64,000 nucleotides of DNA from Hymenobacter metallicola (GTDB lineage: Bacteria; Bacteroidota; Bacteroidia; Cytophagales; Hymenobacteraceae): contig NZ_SRMB01000003.1 in assembly GCF_004745645.1 (NCBI RefSeq), positions 1 to 64,000 on the forward strand. Reading direction: 5' to 3'. The notes under the pieces were generated by a model that saw only the letters and a list, made by a program, of their open reading frames with translations, was not told the origin of the DNA and ran no database searches. How positions within the stretch are numbered: position 1 is the first letter of the stretch; each line of letters starts with the position of its first letter. Positions 1 through 8,194 of this stretch are shown here, one piece after another. The position numbers and the translations under genes are program-made.

Positions 1-24
1 TCCGCTTCCTCTCGAAGCGGGCTG

Positions 25-57
25 CAAAGGTAAGAACCTTTCTTTTTACTTTCCAAA
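25..57 (-). promoter_or_regulatory. Leftward promoter, copy 1 (rRNA type)
   Basis: On the minus strand the -7 element TACCTTTG is at 32-25 and the -33 element TTTG at 57-54, with 21 nt between TTG and the -7 box. This is an exact match to the Bacteroidota consensus TTG-N17-23-TAnnTTTG. A stem-loop (arms 2-8 and 14-20) lies just downstream in the predicted transcript. Confidence 0.75.
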
Positions 58-116
58 CAACTTAGAAAACTTTTTTCTTCGTTGTTCGTAGCCCGCCTCC
101 ACTCGATTTGGGACTG

Positions 117-149
117 CAAAGGTAAGAACTCCCTTTTCTACTTTCCAAA
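117..149 (-). promoter_or_regulatory. Leftward promoter, copy 2 (rRNA type)
   Basis: The minus-strand -7 element TACCTTTG is at 124-117 and the -33 TTTG at 149-146, with the same 21-nt spacing as copy 1. The near-identical sequence around both cores supports a duplicated promoter rather than chance matches. Confidence 0.75.
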
Positions 150-221
150 TACCGGTGAAAACTTTTTTTTCAAAGCAGTTCACTTGGTCTCTGGGGCCCG
201 CCTCCGTTCGAGTTGGGAGTG

Positions 222-253
222 CAAAAGTGCAGGATCAATCCGGTACTTCCAAA
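222..253 (-). promoter_or_regulatory. Leftward promoter, copy 3 (degenerate)
   Basis: The minus strand carries CACTTTTG at 229-222 where the -7 box is expected, and TTTG at 253-250, with 20-nt spacing. The TA of the -7 box has become CA, so this copy is probably weaker or inactive. It is called by position and homology to copies 1 and 2. Confidence 0.45.
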
Positions 254-373
254 CCCTACTCCTAACTTTTTCGTTGAAGGCTGGCTTATTTATTATAGTT
301 CTCCTCTAAAGGAGGCTGTGGTGTAACCAGTTACAAGAACGGGTTAGTTCACTGGGCACAAAATATTTTCTAC

Positions 374-1672
374 TTACTCTGCAGTTTGCTCCTGCTCGGT
401 GAAGAATCCCTTGAGGTTTGGCTTTATTAGATAGGGCCTGGTTGTTTCATACTGATAGATTTTCCGGCCAAGGTTTTTCAGAAAAGGTAACCCTACGGTG
501 GCGTATTCATAGCTTCCATCATTTAGAATGCCGTCTTTGTTAACATAGATGACTGCACTCAACATAAACTCGACACGCTGAGTTGAGTCGGCGAAATAGG
601 CAACATCGGCTAGATAGCCATGAGACATTCCGACAACGTTATAGATATGCAGCCCTGATTGGCCCGGGGCTGTGGGGTTGCGGCCATAGTAGAAGTACTT
701 TTTATACGCGTCGTAAAAGCTGGGGGCTTTGTATAGGGAGAAGCCGGAGCCGTGGGGTGTTTGATGCAGATAACGACGCAGAAACCTGTAATCGTTACTA
801 GATAAGCTGAACTGCTGGTTTTGCGGTATGCTCTCGGGGAAGACAACTGCTTTCAATACATTGGTAATGTCTTGTAAGGGCAGGTAGTTAGCCGTAGTGA
901 AGTCATATGGCTCACGTATAAGGCGCCCACCGGCTTGGTAAGCCTGACCTTTAACAATACGGCCTAGTGGAAACCCGAGCTTCTCCGTATTAACAGCTGC
1001 TGGCTGCTGGTAGATTGGCTGACCTTCCTGACTATAAAAGGTAAACGGATTGGTGTGCCGGTTGGCGGCAGTATCGCAGGGGACGAAGCGGCGCGTAATA
1101 CGGGCAAGAGGATAGCCCAAGTTCCAGAGCCGTTTGTTAAGCGGGCCTTGTCCTAAAAATTCGTAGAGCCTGTTGTACGCCACATTGTCGCTGACGAGCA
1201 ACATACGCTTGACGTAGTTGCCAACAGTATTCAACCTATCTAAGTCGGGCGAGGTGCTATATGGCACGCCAGTTTGACATCGGAACGCGGTACCGATTGC
1301 CAGAGGAGAGTTTCGATGGAGGCCGGGTTGGTTTAGGTTATTAAGCTTTTCCAGCGCTAGTGCCGCCACGGGTAACTTAACTAAACTAGCCGGGTTGAAG
1401 TACTGCTGAGCATTCAGGTGAAAACTGTGCTGGGTGAAATGGGGTTGGTTTTGCTCGTCGCGGTTTATTTGCGTGTAGATAATCTGGACTTCGTATTCAT
1501 CGGCCCGACGGGCAATGGTAGCTAGTTGGGCATCACTGCGCAGCAGACTATCCAGCAAAGAACTGTCGGCGGTAGAGCCAGACCGAACTGGCGTGGTCTG
1601 ACGGGGCGCGATTAGAGCCGCAACTGCCACGGCAGAGAGAAGCAAGCTAAGAACTAAGACTACACTACGCAT
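374..1672 (-). CDS. Exported serine hydrolase, class A beta-lactamase/PBP-like fold
   Basis: The product is 432 aa. The ATG at 1672 gives a hydrophobic N-terminus (MRSVVLVLSLLLSA...), so it is exported or membrane-anchored. A longer reading to 1753 would run through the terminator hairpin of the upstream gene and is rejected. Ser-Leu-Val-Lys near residue 95 matches the SxxK nucleophile motif and Ser-Asp-Asn near 160 matches the second motif of the penicillin-recognising fold. At the third position (near 348) Ser-His-Gly stands in place of Lys-Thr-Gly, and I see no clear Glu166 equivalent. The protein may therefore be a PBP-like peptidase or esterase and not a true beta-lactamase. The lipoprotein gene upstream is on the same strand but separated by a terminator. 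Confidence 0.8.
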   Translation of the reverse strand: MRSVVLVLSLLLSAVAVAALIAPRQTTPVRSGSTADSSLLDSLLRSDAQLATIARRADEYEVQIIYTQINRDEQNQPHFTQHSFHLNAQQYFNPASLVKLPVAALALEKLNNLNQPGLHRNSPLAIGTAFRCQTGVPYSTSPDLDRLNTVGNYVKRMLLVSDNVAYNRLYEFLGQGPLNKRLWNLGYPLARITRRFVPCDTAANRHTNPFTFYSQEGQPIYQQPAAVNTEKLGFPLGRIVKGQAYQAGGRLIREPYDFTTANYLPLQDITNVLKAVVFPESIPQNQQFSLSSNDYRFLRRYLHQTPHGSGFSLYKAPSFYDAYKKYFYYGRNPTAPGQSGLHIYNVVGMSHGYLADVAYFADSTQRVEFMLSAVIYVNKDGILNDGSYEYATVGLPFLKNLGRKIYQYETTRPYLIKPNLKGFFTEQEQTAE

Positions 1673-1749
1673 GGCCGGAATTGATATGTCGGTTTCGCCA
1701 CCAATCCCATAGAGTTCCGCAGCACTAGCTGTTTGGGGGCGCAGTAATA

Positions 1750-1788
1750 CCAACGGGGCGCTAACCTGAGTGGTTGGCGCCCCGTTGG
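1750..1788 (-). terminator. Terminator of the lipoprotein gene
   Basis: A 12-bp perfect stem (1750-1761 with 1777-1788) encloses an inner AACC/GGTT pairing. It lies just downstream of the stop codon at 1802. No strong T-run follows, so it may act partly as an mRNA-stabilising hairpin. Confidence 0.6.
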
Positions 1789-1801
1789 TGTATGCTCTCG
1801 G

Positions 1802-3019
1802 TTAGCTGGCTGGCGAAGTACGCCGTTTGGCAAGCAACAGATTGGAGTCATTTTGCCGCCAGTTGTACCCGGTCCCGAACGGCAGGGGACGCGGCCGGTT
1901 GACTGAGTCAGCGTAGGCTTTGGTAAGCGCCGGTTGGTATTGCTTGGCAAACAGATTGATAGGCCGTTTGTAGGTACCGTAGTAGGTAAACTTCCAATCG
2001 GAGGGTTGGAAGTATTTCATGGCAATGCCGGAATCGTCTTGCAGTACATAGTTACTCTGCTCCAGAATCAGATTGCGCACCTTGGAGAAATAGCTCTTGT
2101 GCATGAGGTAGGTGGCAGACTTGACGTACGTGGCAAAAGGCCCTAGGCTACGCACATACTGCAGGGCCGCCTCCTTTGTAATGCCCAGCTTCCAGTCGCT
2201 AAGGTCAGCGGAGAAGTAGAGAACCTTCTTTTCCTGCCCCTGTTTGTCGGTAAGCATTAGCTCTACCCCAGGCACGACTTTCAAGCCGGGCTTGCGGATA
2301 GTAGTCGAGTCGGCATCCACAACCTGCCCTTGGGCATTGAGCTGCACGTAGCGAATGTCCTGAATCTGATGATCGGTGCGGGCCGCAAAGAGCATAAGAA
2401 GCGGCAAAGCCCCGTCGAGCTCCACCGACTTCAAGTCGACAGCCATATCATTGGTCCGGAAAAAGCTAAAGTTCAGTACGGACCAGAGCGAGGCTTTCAA
2501 GGCGGAGTAGAGCTTCGGATTCGCCAGGGTGCTCAACCGGGGAACGGTACCCACCGGCTCCAACCCTACCAGAACGTAGGTTTTGCTGGTGGGAAACATA
2601 GTGACGACGTTTAGGAAGTCGGGGCCGCTGAACGGATAAAAAACCGTGGGGCTAGAGGCGCGTACGGAATCTAGCTCGGCCGCGGCCCACTGCTGTATCT
2701 TGGTTGTGCGGGTTTGGTGGTAGTTAATCCAGCTTTTATCGGCATCGGCGGCAAAAGCCTGCCAAGCTGGTTGCGACGTAAGGGTACGCAACTCACTGCC
2801 TCGACTGACGCGGCTACCGGCCATGTAGGCCGCAACGTCCTGCAGACGGGTCGTGTCGGGGGCTACTGGGGGGGCTGGCGTAGCGACGGCTGAATCAACC
2901 GGAGCCGACGTAGCAGTGGGTGCTGGGGCAGACTGCTCCGGGGCAGACTGTTTTTGTTCAGAACAAGATGCGAGCAGCAGAATACAGGCCGGCACTATCC
3001 CGACGAAGAACAAACGCAT
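1802..3019 (-). CDS. Lipoprotein of unknown function
   Basis: The product is 405 aa. It begins with a lipoprotein signal peptide whose lipobox LASC places the modified Cys at residue 19, followed by a Ser/Pro/Ala-rich linker to about residue 55, so it is probably tethered to a membrane facing the periplasm or outside. A conserved-looking core contains FYPFSGPDFLNVVTMFP followed by YVLVGLEPVG, a pattern I associate with uncharacterised secreted proteins. I recognise no catalytic motif and assign no function. It is followed by a terminator hairpin and preceded by the permease gene at an 83-nt gap. Confidence 0.75.
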   Translation of the reverse strand: MRLFFVGIVPACILLLASCSEQKQSAPEQSAPAPTATSAPVDSAVATPAPPVAPDTTRLQDVAAYMAGSRVSRGSELRTLTSQPAWQAFAADADKSWINYHQTRTTKIQQWAAAELDSVRASSPTVFYPFSGPDFLNVVTMFPTSKTYVLVGLEPVGTVPRLSTLANPKLYSALKASLWSVLNFSFFRTNDMAVDLKSVELDGALPLLMLFAARTDHQIQDIRYVQLNAQGQVVDADSTTIRKPGLKVVPGVELMLTDKQGQEKKVLYFSADLSDWKLGITKEAALQYVRSLGPFATYVKSATYLMHKSYFSKVRNLILEQSNYVLQDDSGIAMKYFQPSDWKFTYYGTYKRPINLFAKQYQPALTKAYADSVNRPRPLPFGTGYNWRQNDSNLLLAKRRTSPAS

Positions 3020-3102
3020 GTAGGTAAGGTTAAAGAGGCAGCTAACAGTATTGTAAAAGCCAAATGTAGTTCAGTTCGACTGTATGTGGGAGCACGACCA
3101 GC

Positions 3103-4416
3103 TCAGCGGCGGGCTAGCTGCCTACCGACAAAGTAAACCACCGCCCCGACGGCCAGCGTTGCCAACCCATACAACGACTCGGTAGGTTTGTCGCGAAGAA
3201 TAAAAATCAGGGTCCAGCCACTCAGGCCCAGGAATACGAGGGGCGTAAGCGGATAGCCCCAGGCCCGGTAAGGGCGCGGCAAATCGGGGCGGCGCTGGCG
3301 CAGTACAAACAGGCCGAGCACCGTCAGAAACGTGAACAGGCTCAGAATAAAGCCGGCGTAGAGCAACACCTGTTCGAAGGTGGAGGTGAGAATGAAAAAG
3401 AGCGTCAGGGAGGTTTGCAGCAGCAACGCCCGCACTGGAACGCCGTTTTTGCTGACGACAGCCAAGCCACGCAGAGCGGGCAGGTCCTCGCCCATCACCT
3501 GGATAATGCGCGGACCGGCAAATACCATCGAACTGATAGTGGATACCAACAGCACGGCAATTACAGCCCCCATCAGGCGACCAACGGCGGGGCCAAAAAT
3601 ATGACTGGCGGCTACGTAGCCCACTTCCAACTGGCCCGACAAGGCAGCAACAGGGGTGCCGTACAGGAAAACAAAGTTGAGCCCCACATATAATAAGAGT
3701 ACTACAGCGGTACCGGCCAGTAAAATGCGGGGCAGGTTGCGCTGCGGTTCGGCAACCTCCCCGGTCAAATACACCGCTGCATTCCAACCCGAGTAGGCGT
3801 AGGACACATAAATAAGGGAAACGGCAAAGGACGGACTCAGTAGCTGTTGCCAGTCGGGGGCCTGGGGCAGAAAAGCAATTGACTGCGGAGTGGCACTCAG
3901 CAAGCCAGCACCAATAAAGAGAACTAACACGCCGACTTTTACGGCTGTGACCACCACCTGCAACCGACTCCCGACTCGGCTACTCATCCCGTGCACGACT
4001 GTCAGGGCCAGCACTACTCCTATAGAAAGAAGCTGGGGCGGTACGGCGGGCCACACGCCGGCCGCATAGCGGCCCAGGGCCATGGCGGCCAACGCGGTAG
4101 GAGCCGCAAAACCAACGGTGGCCGAGACCCAGCCCGAGAGAAACCCCAGGGCGGGGTGGTAAATCTGCGACAGGTAGTGGTATTCGCCCCCCGAGCGGGG
4201 CATGGCCGCGGCCAACTCCCCGTAGCACAAGGCTCCGCACAGCGCAATCAGGCCCCCTACGGCCCAGAGCATGAGTAAGGCAAACCCGCTTTGAATGCCC
4301 AACACCTGAAACCCCAAACTGGTGAAAACCCCGGTGCCAACCATATTGGCTACCACAATGGCGGCGCCGGTCAGAAAGCTGATCTTGTAGGGTTGGCGGC
4401 TGGTTGGTTCGGGCAT
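3103..4416 (-). CDS. APC-superfamily amino acid permease
   Basis: The product is 437 aa, mostly hydrophobic, with about 12 predicted membrane helices, the normal size for amino acid/polyamine/organocation transporters. The N-terminal helix carries the family substrate-binding pattern (VVANMVGTGVFTSLG, residues about 21-35), where the unwound Gly-rich TM1 binds the alpha-carboxylate. It probably moves an amino acid across the inner membrane by symport or exchange; substrate cannot be read from sequence. The ATG at 4416 fits the usual short cytoplasmic N-terminus. Confidence 0.88.
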   Translation of the reverse strand: MPEPTSRQPYKISFLTGAAIVVANMVGTGVFTSLGFQVLGIQSGFALLMLWAVGGLIALCGALCYGELAAAMPRSGGEYHYLSQIYHPALGFLSGWVSATVGFAAPTALAAMALGRYAAGVWPAVPPQLLSIGVVLALTVVHGMSSRVGSRLQVVVTAVKVGVLVLFIGAGLLSATPQSIAFLPQAPDWQQLLSPSFAVSLIYVSYAYSGWNAAVYLTGEVAEPQRNLPRILLAGTAVVLLLYVGLNFVFLYGTPVAALSGQLEVGYVAASHIFGPAVGRLMGAVIAVLLVSTISSMVFAGPRIIQVMGEDLPALRGLAVVSKNGVPVRALLLQTSLTLFFILTSTFEQVLLYAGFILSLFTFLTVLGLFVLRQRRPDLPRPYRAWGYPLTPLVFLGLSGWTLIFILRDKPTESLYGLATLAVGAVVYFVGRQLARR

Positions 4417-4435
4417 GCGGGTAGTATTGGAAGCT

Positions 4436-4469
4436 CAAAGATGCATAATCTGGGAAACGCAGCCAGCAA
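4436..4469 (-). promoter_or_regulatory. Possible promoter of the permease gene
   Basis: On the minus strand CATCTTTG (4443-4436, 7 of 8 matches to TAnnTTTG) lies 23 nt from a TTG at 4469-4467. The start codon at 4416 is about 20 nt downstream. Confidence 0.35.
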
Positions 4470-4500
4470 ATCCACCTCTCACTACCGTTGGGCTATATAC

Positions 4501-4537
4501 AAAACCGCCCATTGGTAACGTACCAATGGGCGGTTTT
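4501..4537 (-). terminator. Terminator of the DUF2480 gene
   Basis: A perfect 17-bp inverted repeat (4501-4517 with 4521-4537) has A-run/T-run ends and a 3-nt loop. It lies directly downstream of the stop at 4557 and isolates that gene from the permease. Confidence 0.85.
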
Positions 4538-4556
4538 AAACAGGAACTGGGAAGTC

Positions 4557-5072
4557 TTAGGCCTGCACCTTCGGACGCTTATACAGCGGCACCGTGCTGC
4601 ACGGCTCACCATACATGATGCTGGACGTAACGGGCAGCAGCTTCTGCATAATGGCCACGTAGGCATACGTGGGCACCGGGATATTGCCGCAGCCTTTTAC
4701 CACCACTTTCGCGTCGCGGAAATCCTCCACGTTTATAGCGGCAATGGCCTCGTGAAACAGCTCCTGCTCCAGAGCTTCTAGGTTGCCGAACACGTAGCGG
4801 TGGGCATGGTTTTGCAGCTTGGAAGCCAGCAGCATGTAGGCCCAGGTTGGCACTATGGCATCGGCTGAGCAGATAATGGCGACGTTCTTGCCGTCGTACT
4901 GGCTCCAGTCATGGGTTTTGATAAACTCGCGGAAATCTTTTTCCCGCAGGATTAATCCGTGAAACAGATTATCCTTGATGTCATACACTACCCGTTCCCC
5001 AGGATGAATAAACTCTTCCAGGTTGAGCGTGGTCAGGGCGCTTTGCGCAACGCGGTTGATGAAATCTTCCAT
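4557..5072 (-). CDS. DUF2480 family protein
   Basis: The product is 171 aa, soluble, with no signal peptide. Sequence such as FINRVAQSALTTLNLEEF at the start and FHGLILREKDFREFI near residues 37-51 matches the DUF2480 family, a cytoplasmic protein set conserved in Bacteroidota with no known function. It is a complete-length member. It follows tsaB on the same strand at a gap of 48 nt and ends before a strong terminator, so tsaB and this gene may share a transcript. Confidence 0.8.
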   Translation of the reverse strand: MEDFINRVAQSALTTLNLEEFIHPGERVVYDIKDNLFHGLILREKDFREFIKTHDWSQYDGKNVAIICSADAIVPTWAYMLLASKLQNHAHRYVFGNLEALEQELFHEAIAAINVEDFRDAKVVVKGCGNIPVPTYAYVAIMQKLLPVTSSIMYGEPCSTVPLYKRPKVQA

Positions 5073-5120
5073 GATGTAAGCTAACTATGGTAGTGTAGGT
5101 GCTTCCCTGGTCGGGTGGCA

Positions 5121-5810
5121 CTACTTGGCTTTCGGCGTGGTGGTATGTACTTCCTTTAAATAAAACGGTTCGTAGTAGGCTACGTCCCGAAACTCCTGCT
5201 GCTGGAAAGCCTGCTGGGCCAAGGCGCCTACCGCAATGGCGGAAGGCTCAATACCCATCAGAAAACCCGCATTGGGCGTATTCGCTAGAGACGCAAACTT
5301 AGCCGCCCCGTTTCCGAAGAATAACAAGCGGTGGTGGGCTAATTGTTCGGCCAGCGTATCAGAATCCAGAATGAGCGGGGCCGGCGCCAGCACTTGCTGC
5401 CCCGCGTGGGTGTACAGAGCACTATAGACCTCCATACGCCGGGCATCGAGCATGGGGCAAAATAAAAACTCCTCGGCGCGGACAGTGTAGGCCGCTACCT
5501 GCTGGGCCAGGGCCTGCAGGGTACTGATAGCCAACAGCGGAATATCCAGCGCGTAGCACAACCCCTTGGCCGCGGCGGCCCCGATGCGCAGCCCGGTATA
5601 CGAGCCCGGCCCATCGGACACGGCCACCGCCGCCAGGTCGCGCAGGGTTACGGTGGTGTTGTCCAGTAACTGCTGAATCAGCAGACTCAGGTGCGAGGAG
5701 TGCGACTTTTCCAGGCGTAGCTCCGATTGACCCAGCAGCTGCCCGTCGCGGTGCAAGGCGACGGAGCAAACGGGGGACGAGGTTTCGAGGGAAAGGATGA
5801 GCGTGGACAT
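5121..5810 (-). CDS. tsaB: tRNA threonylcarbamoyladenosine biosynthesis protein TsaB
   Basis: The product is 229 aa. TsaB is the non-catalytic partner of TsaD in the complex that puts the t6A modification on A37 of ANN-decoding tRNAs. The N-terminus (MSTLILSLETSSPVCSVAL) and the SDGPGSYTGLRIG segment near residue 70 are family signatures of the ASKHA-like fold. The start at 5810 is fixed by the family N-terminus; the reading frame extends upstream to 5870 but that part lacks homology-like sequence. A -7 promoter box ends only 4 nt before this ATG, suggesting a leaderless or nearly leaderless mRNA. Confidence 0.92.
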   Translation of the reverse strand: MSTLILSLETSSPVCSVALHRDGQLLGQSELRLEKSHSSHLSLLIQQLLDNTTVTLRDLAAVAVSDGPGSYTGLRIGAAAAKGLCYALDIPLLAISTLQALAQQVAAYTVRAEEFLFCPMLDARRMEVYSALYTHAGQQVLAPAPLILDSDTLAEQLAHHRLLFFGNGAAKFASLANTPNAGFLMGIEPSAIAVGALAQQAFQQQEFRDVAYYEPFYLKEVHTTTPKAK

Positions 5811-5814
5811 GGGG

Positions 5815-5822
5815 CAAAGGTA
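5815..5822 (-). promoter_or_regulatory. -7 box of tsaB
   Basis: An exact TAnnTTTG match (TACCTTTG, 5822-5815 on the minus strand) lies 4 nt upstream of the tsaB ATG. I find no TTG at the expected -33 spacing. Transcription would start at or next to the start codon. Confidence 0.5.
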
Positions 5823-5890
5823 CGGCCGGAACGTATAAGCTGCAGTTAAGACCTGGTTTTCAATCTCCACTTCCTACAGCACTGCGGCTT

Positions 5891-6439
5891 TCATTCCTGC
5901 TCTTTCCATACTTTGTTCAGACGAGGCTGAATAAACCAAACTCCAATCGGCCAGAACAGGAATAACAACAACGTCCCAAAGTAGAACCCGAATTCAGGCC
6001 TACGACGCTTCTCAACGGCAACCAGCGTTGCTGCCAAAAACCAGAACGTATGCCCAGCAGCAAAAAACACATAAAACACGGGCAAAGCCATCAGGCCTTC
6101 CCCTTGAAAGCTACGGTCATCCGTGAGAATTACCGTTGCAGCAAAAGTGGCTATAACTACTACGGTGTCAACTAGAAACCACGTAAGACTAAAATCCACA
6201 TTACGTGGCAACAACAAGAACAGCCTGTTGCCGAGAAGTGCAAACCAGGTGAAATAACAACCATAGGCTAGTGCACTCATGCTATTAGAAAGAAGCGGGC
6301 TATCCACAATAGTTATGTTCGCCAAAATCAAAATCGGAAGAATATAAAGAAATACCTGCCAGTGCTTGGCGCGGAGCATTACATCGTTCATTGCGGATCC
6401 AAAAAAGAAAAGCAGCCCCAAGATGAGGCTGCTTTCCAT
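5891..6439 (-). CDS. Multi-pass membrane protein of unknown function
   Basis: The product is 182 aa and mainly hydrophobic, with about five or six predicted transmembrane helices and short basic loops (EKRRRPEFGF near residues 143-152; charged C-terminus). I do not recognise the family and see no catalytic motif. It starts 20 nt after the S41 protease stop and is probably the last gene of the rpmH-rnpA-protease transcript; tsaB downstream has its own -7 box. Codon usage appears slightly more AT-rich than neighbours. Confidence 0.7.
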   Translation of the reverse strand: MESSLILGLLFFFGSAMNDVMLRAKHWQVFLYILPILILANITIVDSPLLSNSMSALAYGCYFTWFALLGNRLFLLLPRNVDFSLTWFLVDTVVVIATFAATVILTDDRSFQGEGLMALPVFYVFFAAGHTFWFLAATLVAVEKRRRPEFGFYFGTLLLFLFWPIGVWFIQPRLNKVWKEQE

Positions 6440-6459
6440 AGGTTACAATCTGTGGCTTC

Positions 6460-8166
6460 CTACTTCCCGCCAGCCGTCTTGCGGGTGGCTTCGGGACGGG
6501 TCTTGGCTTCTGGCGTGCCGGGCTTCAGCAGGGCCGCGTAACGCGGTGCGTCGTTGATGACCTGCATGGCCGTCAGGATATTGGGGTCATCGTCGAAGCT
6601 GGCCTCGATGCTGCCCTTCTGGAAGTAGTAGCGCGACACGATTTCCTGCTCCAGCAGCTCCCGGATTTCGGGCTTGAAGCGGGTCAGGTCGTTGCTCTTG
6701 TTGGTCGACACCTTTTTGCGGATGGCCTCCAGCTCGGCTTTTACGTCGTCGTAGTGCTTTTCTTCCTTGGCCTTCTTCGACAGCTCCGTCAGGCTCTTTT
6801 CCATGTCGGTGCTGTAGTTAATGTCTTTGCCCGATAAAAACTGCACGAACTTCTGGTACTCGGCATCCGAGAGCTGAAACTCCCGCGCCGGCGGAATGCT
6901 GGCATGCTCGGCGCGGTAGCGGGTGGCGTAGTCGAAAAGGTAGTTTTTCTGGAGCAGCACCCGGGTGATGTCGGCAATTTCCTTTTCCTGGACTTCCACG
7001 TCCGGCGCAACTCCTCCCCCATCGTATACTACCCGGCCACTCTGAGTTTTAAAGGCCGTGCGCAACGAATCCGGGAATTTGCCCAACGTGCCATCGTCGG
7101 CCCGGTGGGCGTAGTCAATTTCCTGGATGCACCGGCCGCTGGGAATATAGTACTTCGCAGTGGTCACCTTCAGCTGGGAGTTGTAACTCAGCGGGCGGGT
7201 AGCCTGCACCAATCCTTTACCAAACGTGCGCTCCCCTACCACCACGGCGCGGTCGTAGTCCTGCAATACGCCCGACACAATCTCGGAGGCCGAAGCCGAG
7301 CGGCTGCTGGTGATAATCACCACGGGAATCTGCGTATCGAGTGGGGCGTCGAGGGCTTTGTAGGTTTTGTTCCACTCGGTTACCTTGCCCTTGGTGCTCA
7401 CCACGTCCATGCCTTTATCAACGAAGACGTTAGAGATGTTCACGGCTTCGTTGAGCAAGCCACCGGGGTTGTCGCGAATATCGAACACGATTTTTTTGGC
7501 CCCCATCTCCTTGAGCTTGGTTACGGCCATGCGCACTTCCTTACCGGCATCGACCGTGAAGCTGCCTAGCTGAAAATAACCGACCTCCGGGGACAGCATA
7601 CCATAGTAAGGCACATTGTCAACCTGAATCTTGTCGCGGGTGATGTTGACTTCAATCGGCTTTTCCTGCCCGTAGCGCGTTACTTCCAGCTTCACCAGGG
7701 AGTTGGCCTGTCCCTTGAGCAACTTGCTGATATCGGCGTTGTTTTTCTTTTCAACGTTGACGCCGTTGATGGTCAGAATCTCGTCGCCGGGCAGCAAGCC
7801 GGCTTTCTGGGCCGGATACCCCTCGTAGGCGCTCTGCACAATGGTCTTGCCGCTGCGCTTCACCACTACCGCCCCGATGCCGCCGTACTGGCCCGTAGTC
7901 AGGGTGCGAAAGTCCTCAATATCGTCCTCGGGAATGTAATTCGTATACGGGTCCAGGGACTTGAGCATCGCATCAATGCCGGTCTTAACCAACTTGGCGG
8001 GCGTTACCTCGTCCACGTAAAACGTGTTTACCTCCTTAAACAGGGTGGCAAAAATGTCGAGGTTCTTGGCAATCTCGAAGTACCGTTCGTTGTCCGAAGC
8101 GGTCCGAAAGGATGCGAGCAGCGCGGCGCCTCCGAGGAGCAAGCCAGCAACGGTAGTTTTGCGCAT
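6460..8166 (-). CDS. S41 family C-terminal processing peptidase
   Basis: The product is 568 aa, longer than minimal Ctp proteases. It has an N-terminal signal/anchor (residues 1-22), a helical region, a PDZ domain (about 85-170, with AGLLPGDEILTING) and the S41 catalytic domain. The nucleophile Ser lies in SRSASASEI near residue 290 and the general-base Lys in RTFGKGLVQ near 315, the Ser-Lys dyad of tail-specific proteases. A charged helical C-terminal extension follows. It probably cleaves C-termini of periplasmic or outer-membrane proteins. It sits 28 nt after rnpA on the same strand, an arrangement that suggests co-transcription. Confidence 0.92.
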   Translation of the reverse strand: MRKTTVAGLLLGGAALLASFRTASDNERYFEIAKNLDIFATLFKEVNTFYVDEVTPAKLVKTGIDAMLKSLDPYTNYIPEDDIEDFRTLTTGQYGGIGAVVVKRSGKTIVQSAYEGYPAQKAGLLPGDEILTINGVNVEKKNNADISKLLKGQANSLVKLEVTRYGQEKPIEVNITRDKIQVDNVPYYGMLSPEVGYFQLGSFTVDAGKEVRMAVTKLKEMGAKKIVFDIRDNPGGLLNEAVNISNVFVDKGMDVVSTKGKVTEWNKTYKALDAPLDTQIPVVIITSSRSASASEIVSGVLQDYDRAVVVGERTFGKGLVQATRPLSYNSQLKVTTAKYYIPSGRCIQEIDYAHRADDGTLGKFPDSLRTAFKTQSGRVVYDGGGVAPDVEVQEKEIADITRVLLQKNYLFDYATRYRAEHASIPPAREFQLSDAEYQKFVQFLSGKDINYSTDMEKSLTELSKKAKEEKHYDDVKAELEAIRKKVSTNKSNDLTRFKPEIRELLEQEIVSRYYFQKGSIEASFDDDPNILTAMQVINDAPRYAALLKPGTPEAKTRPEATRKTAGGK

Positions 8167-8194
8167 ATAAAAGACTAGAAGCGAGAAAAATAGC

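Larger units (their letters stand above)
1..290 (-). repeat. Three degenerate tandem copies of a promoter-bearing unit
   Basis: The block holds three imperfect copies of a unit of roughly 90-105 nt (about 1-92, 93-198 and 199-290). Copies share a CGCCTCC...TCGA segment, a GACTGCAAAGGTAAGAAC-like core, a run like CTACTTTCCAAA and a T-rich end; copy 3 is the most diverged. Read on the minus strand, each copy holds one promoter core (see separate entries). Such tandem cores are typical of rRNA operon leaders in this phylum, so a stable-RNA operon probably lies beyond the left edge and reads leftward. That last point is inference. Confidence 0.7.

Noticed and set aside
82..309. 75-codon plus-strand frame at the left edge
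   Set aside because: It lies within the tandem promoter repeats, and its protein repeats simply reflect the DNA repeats.
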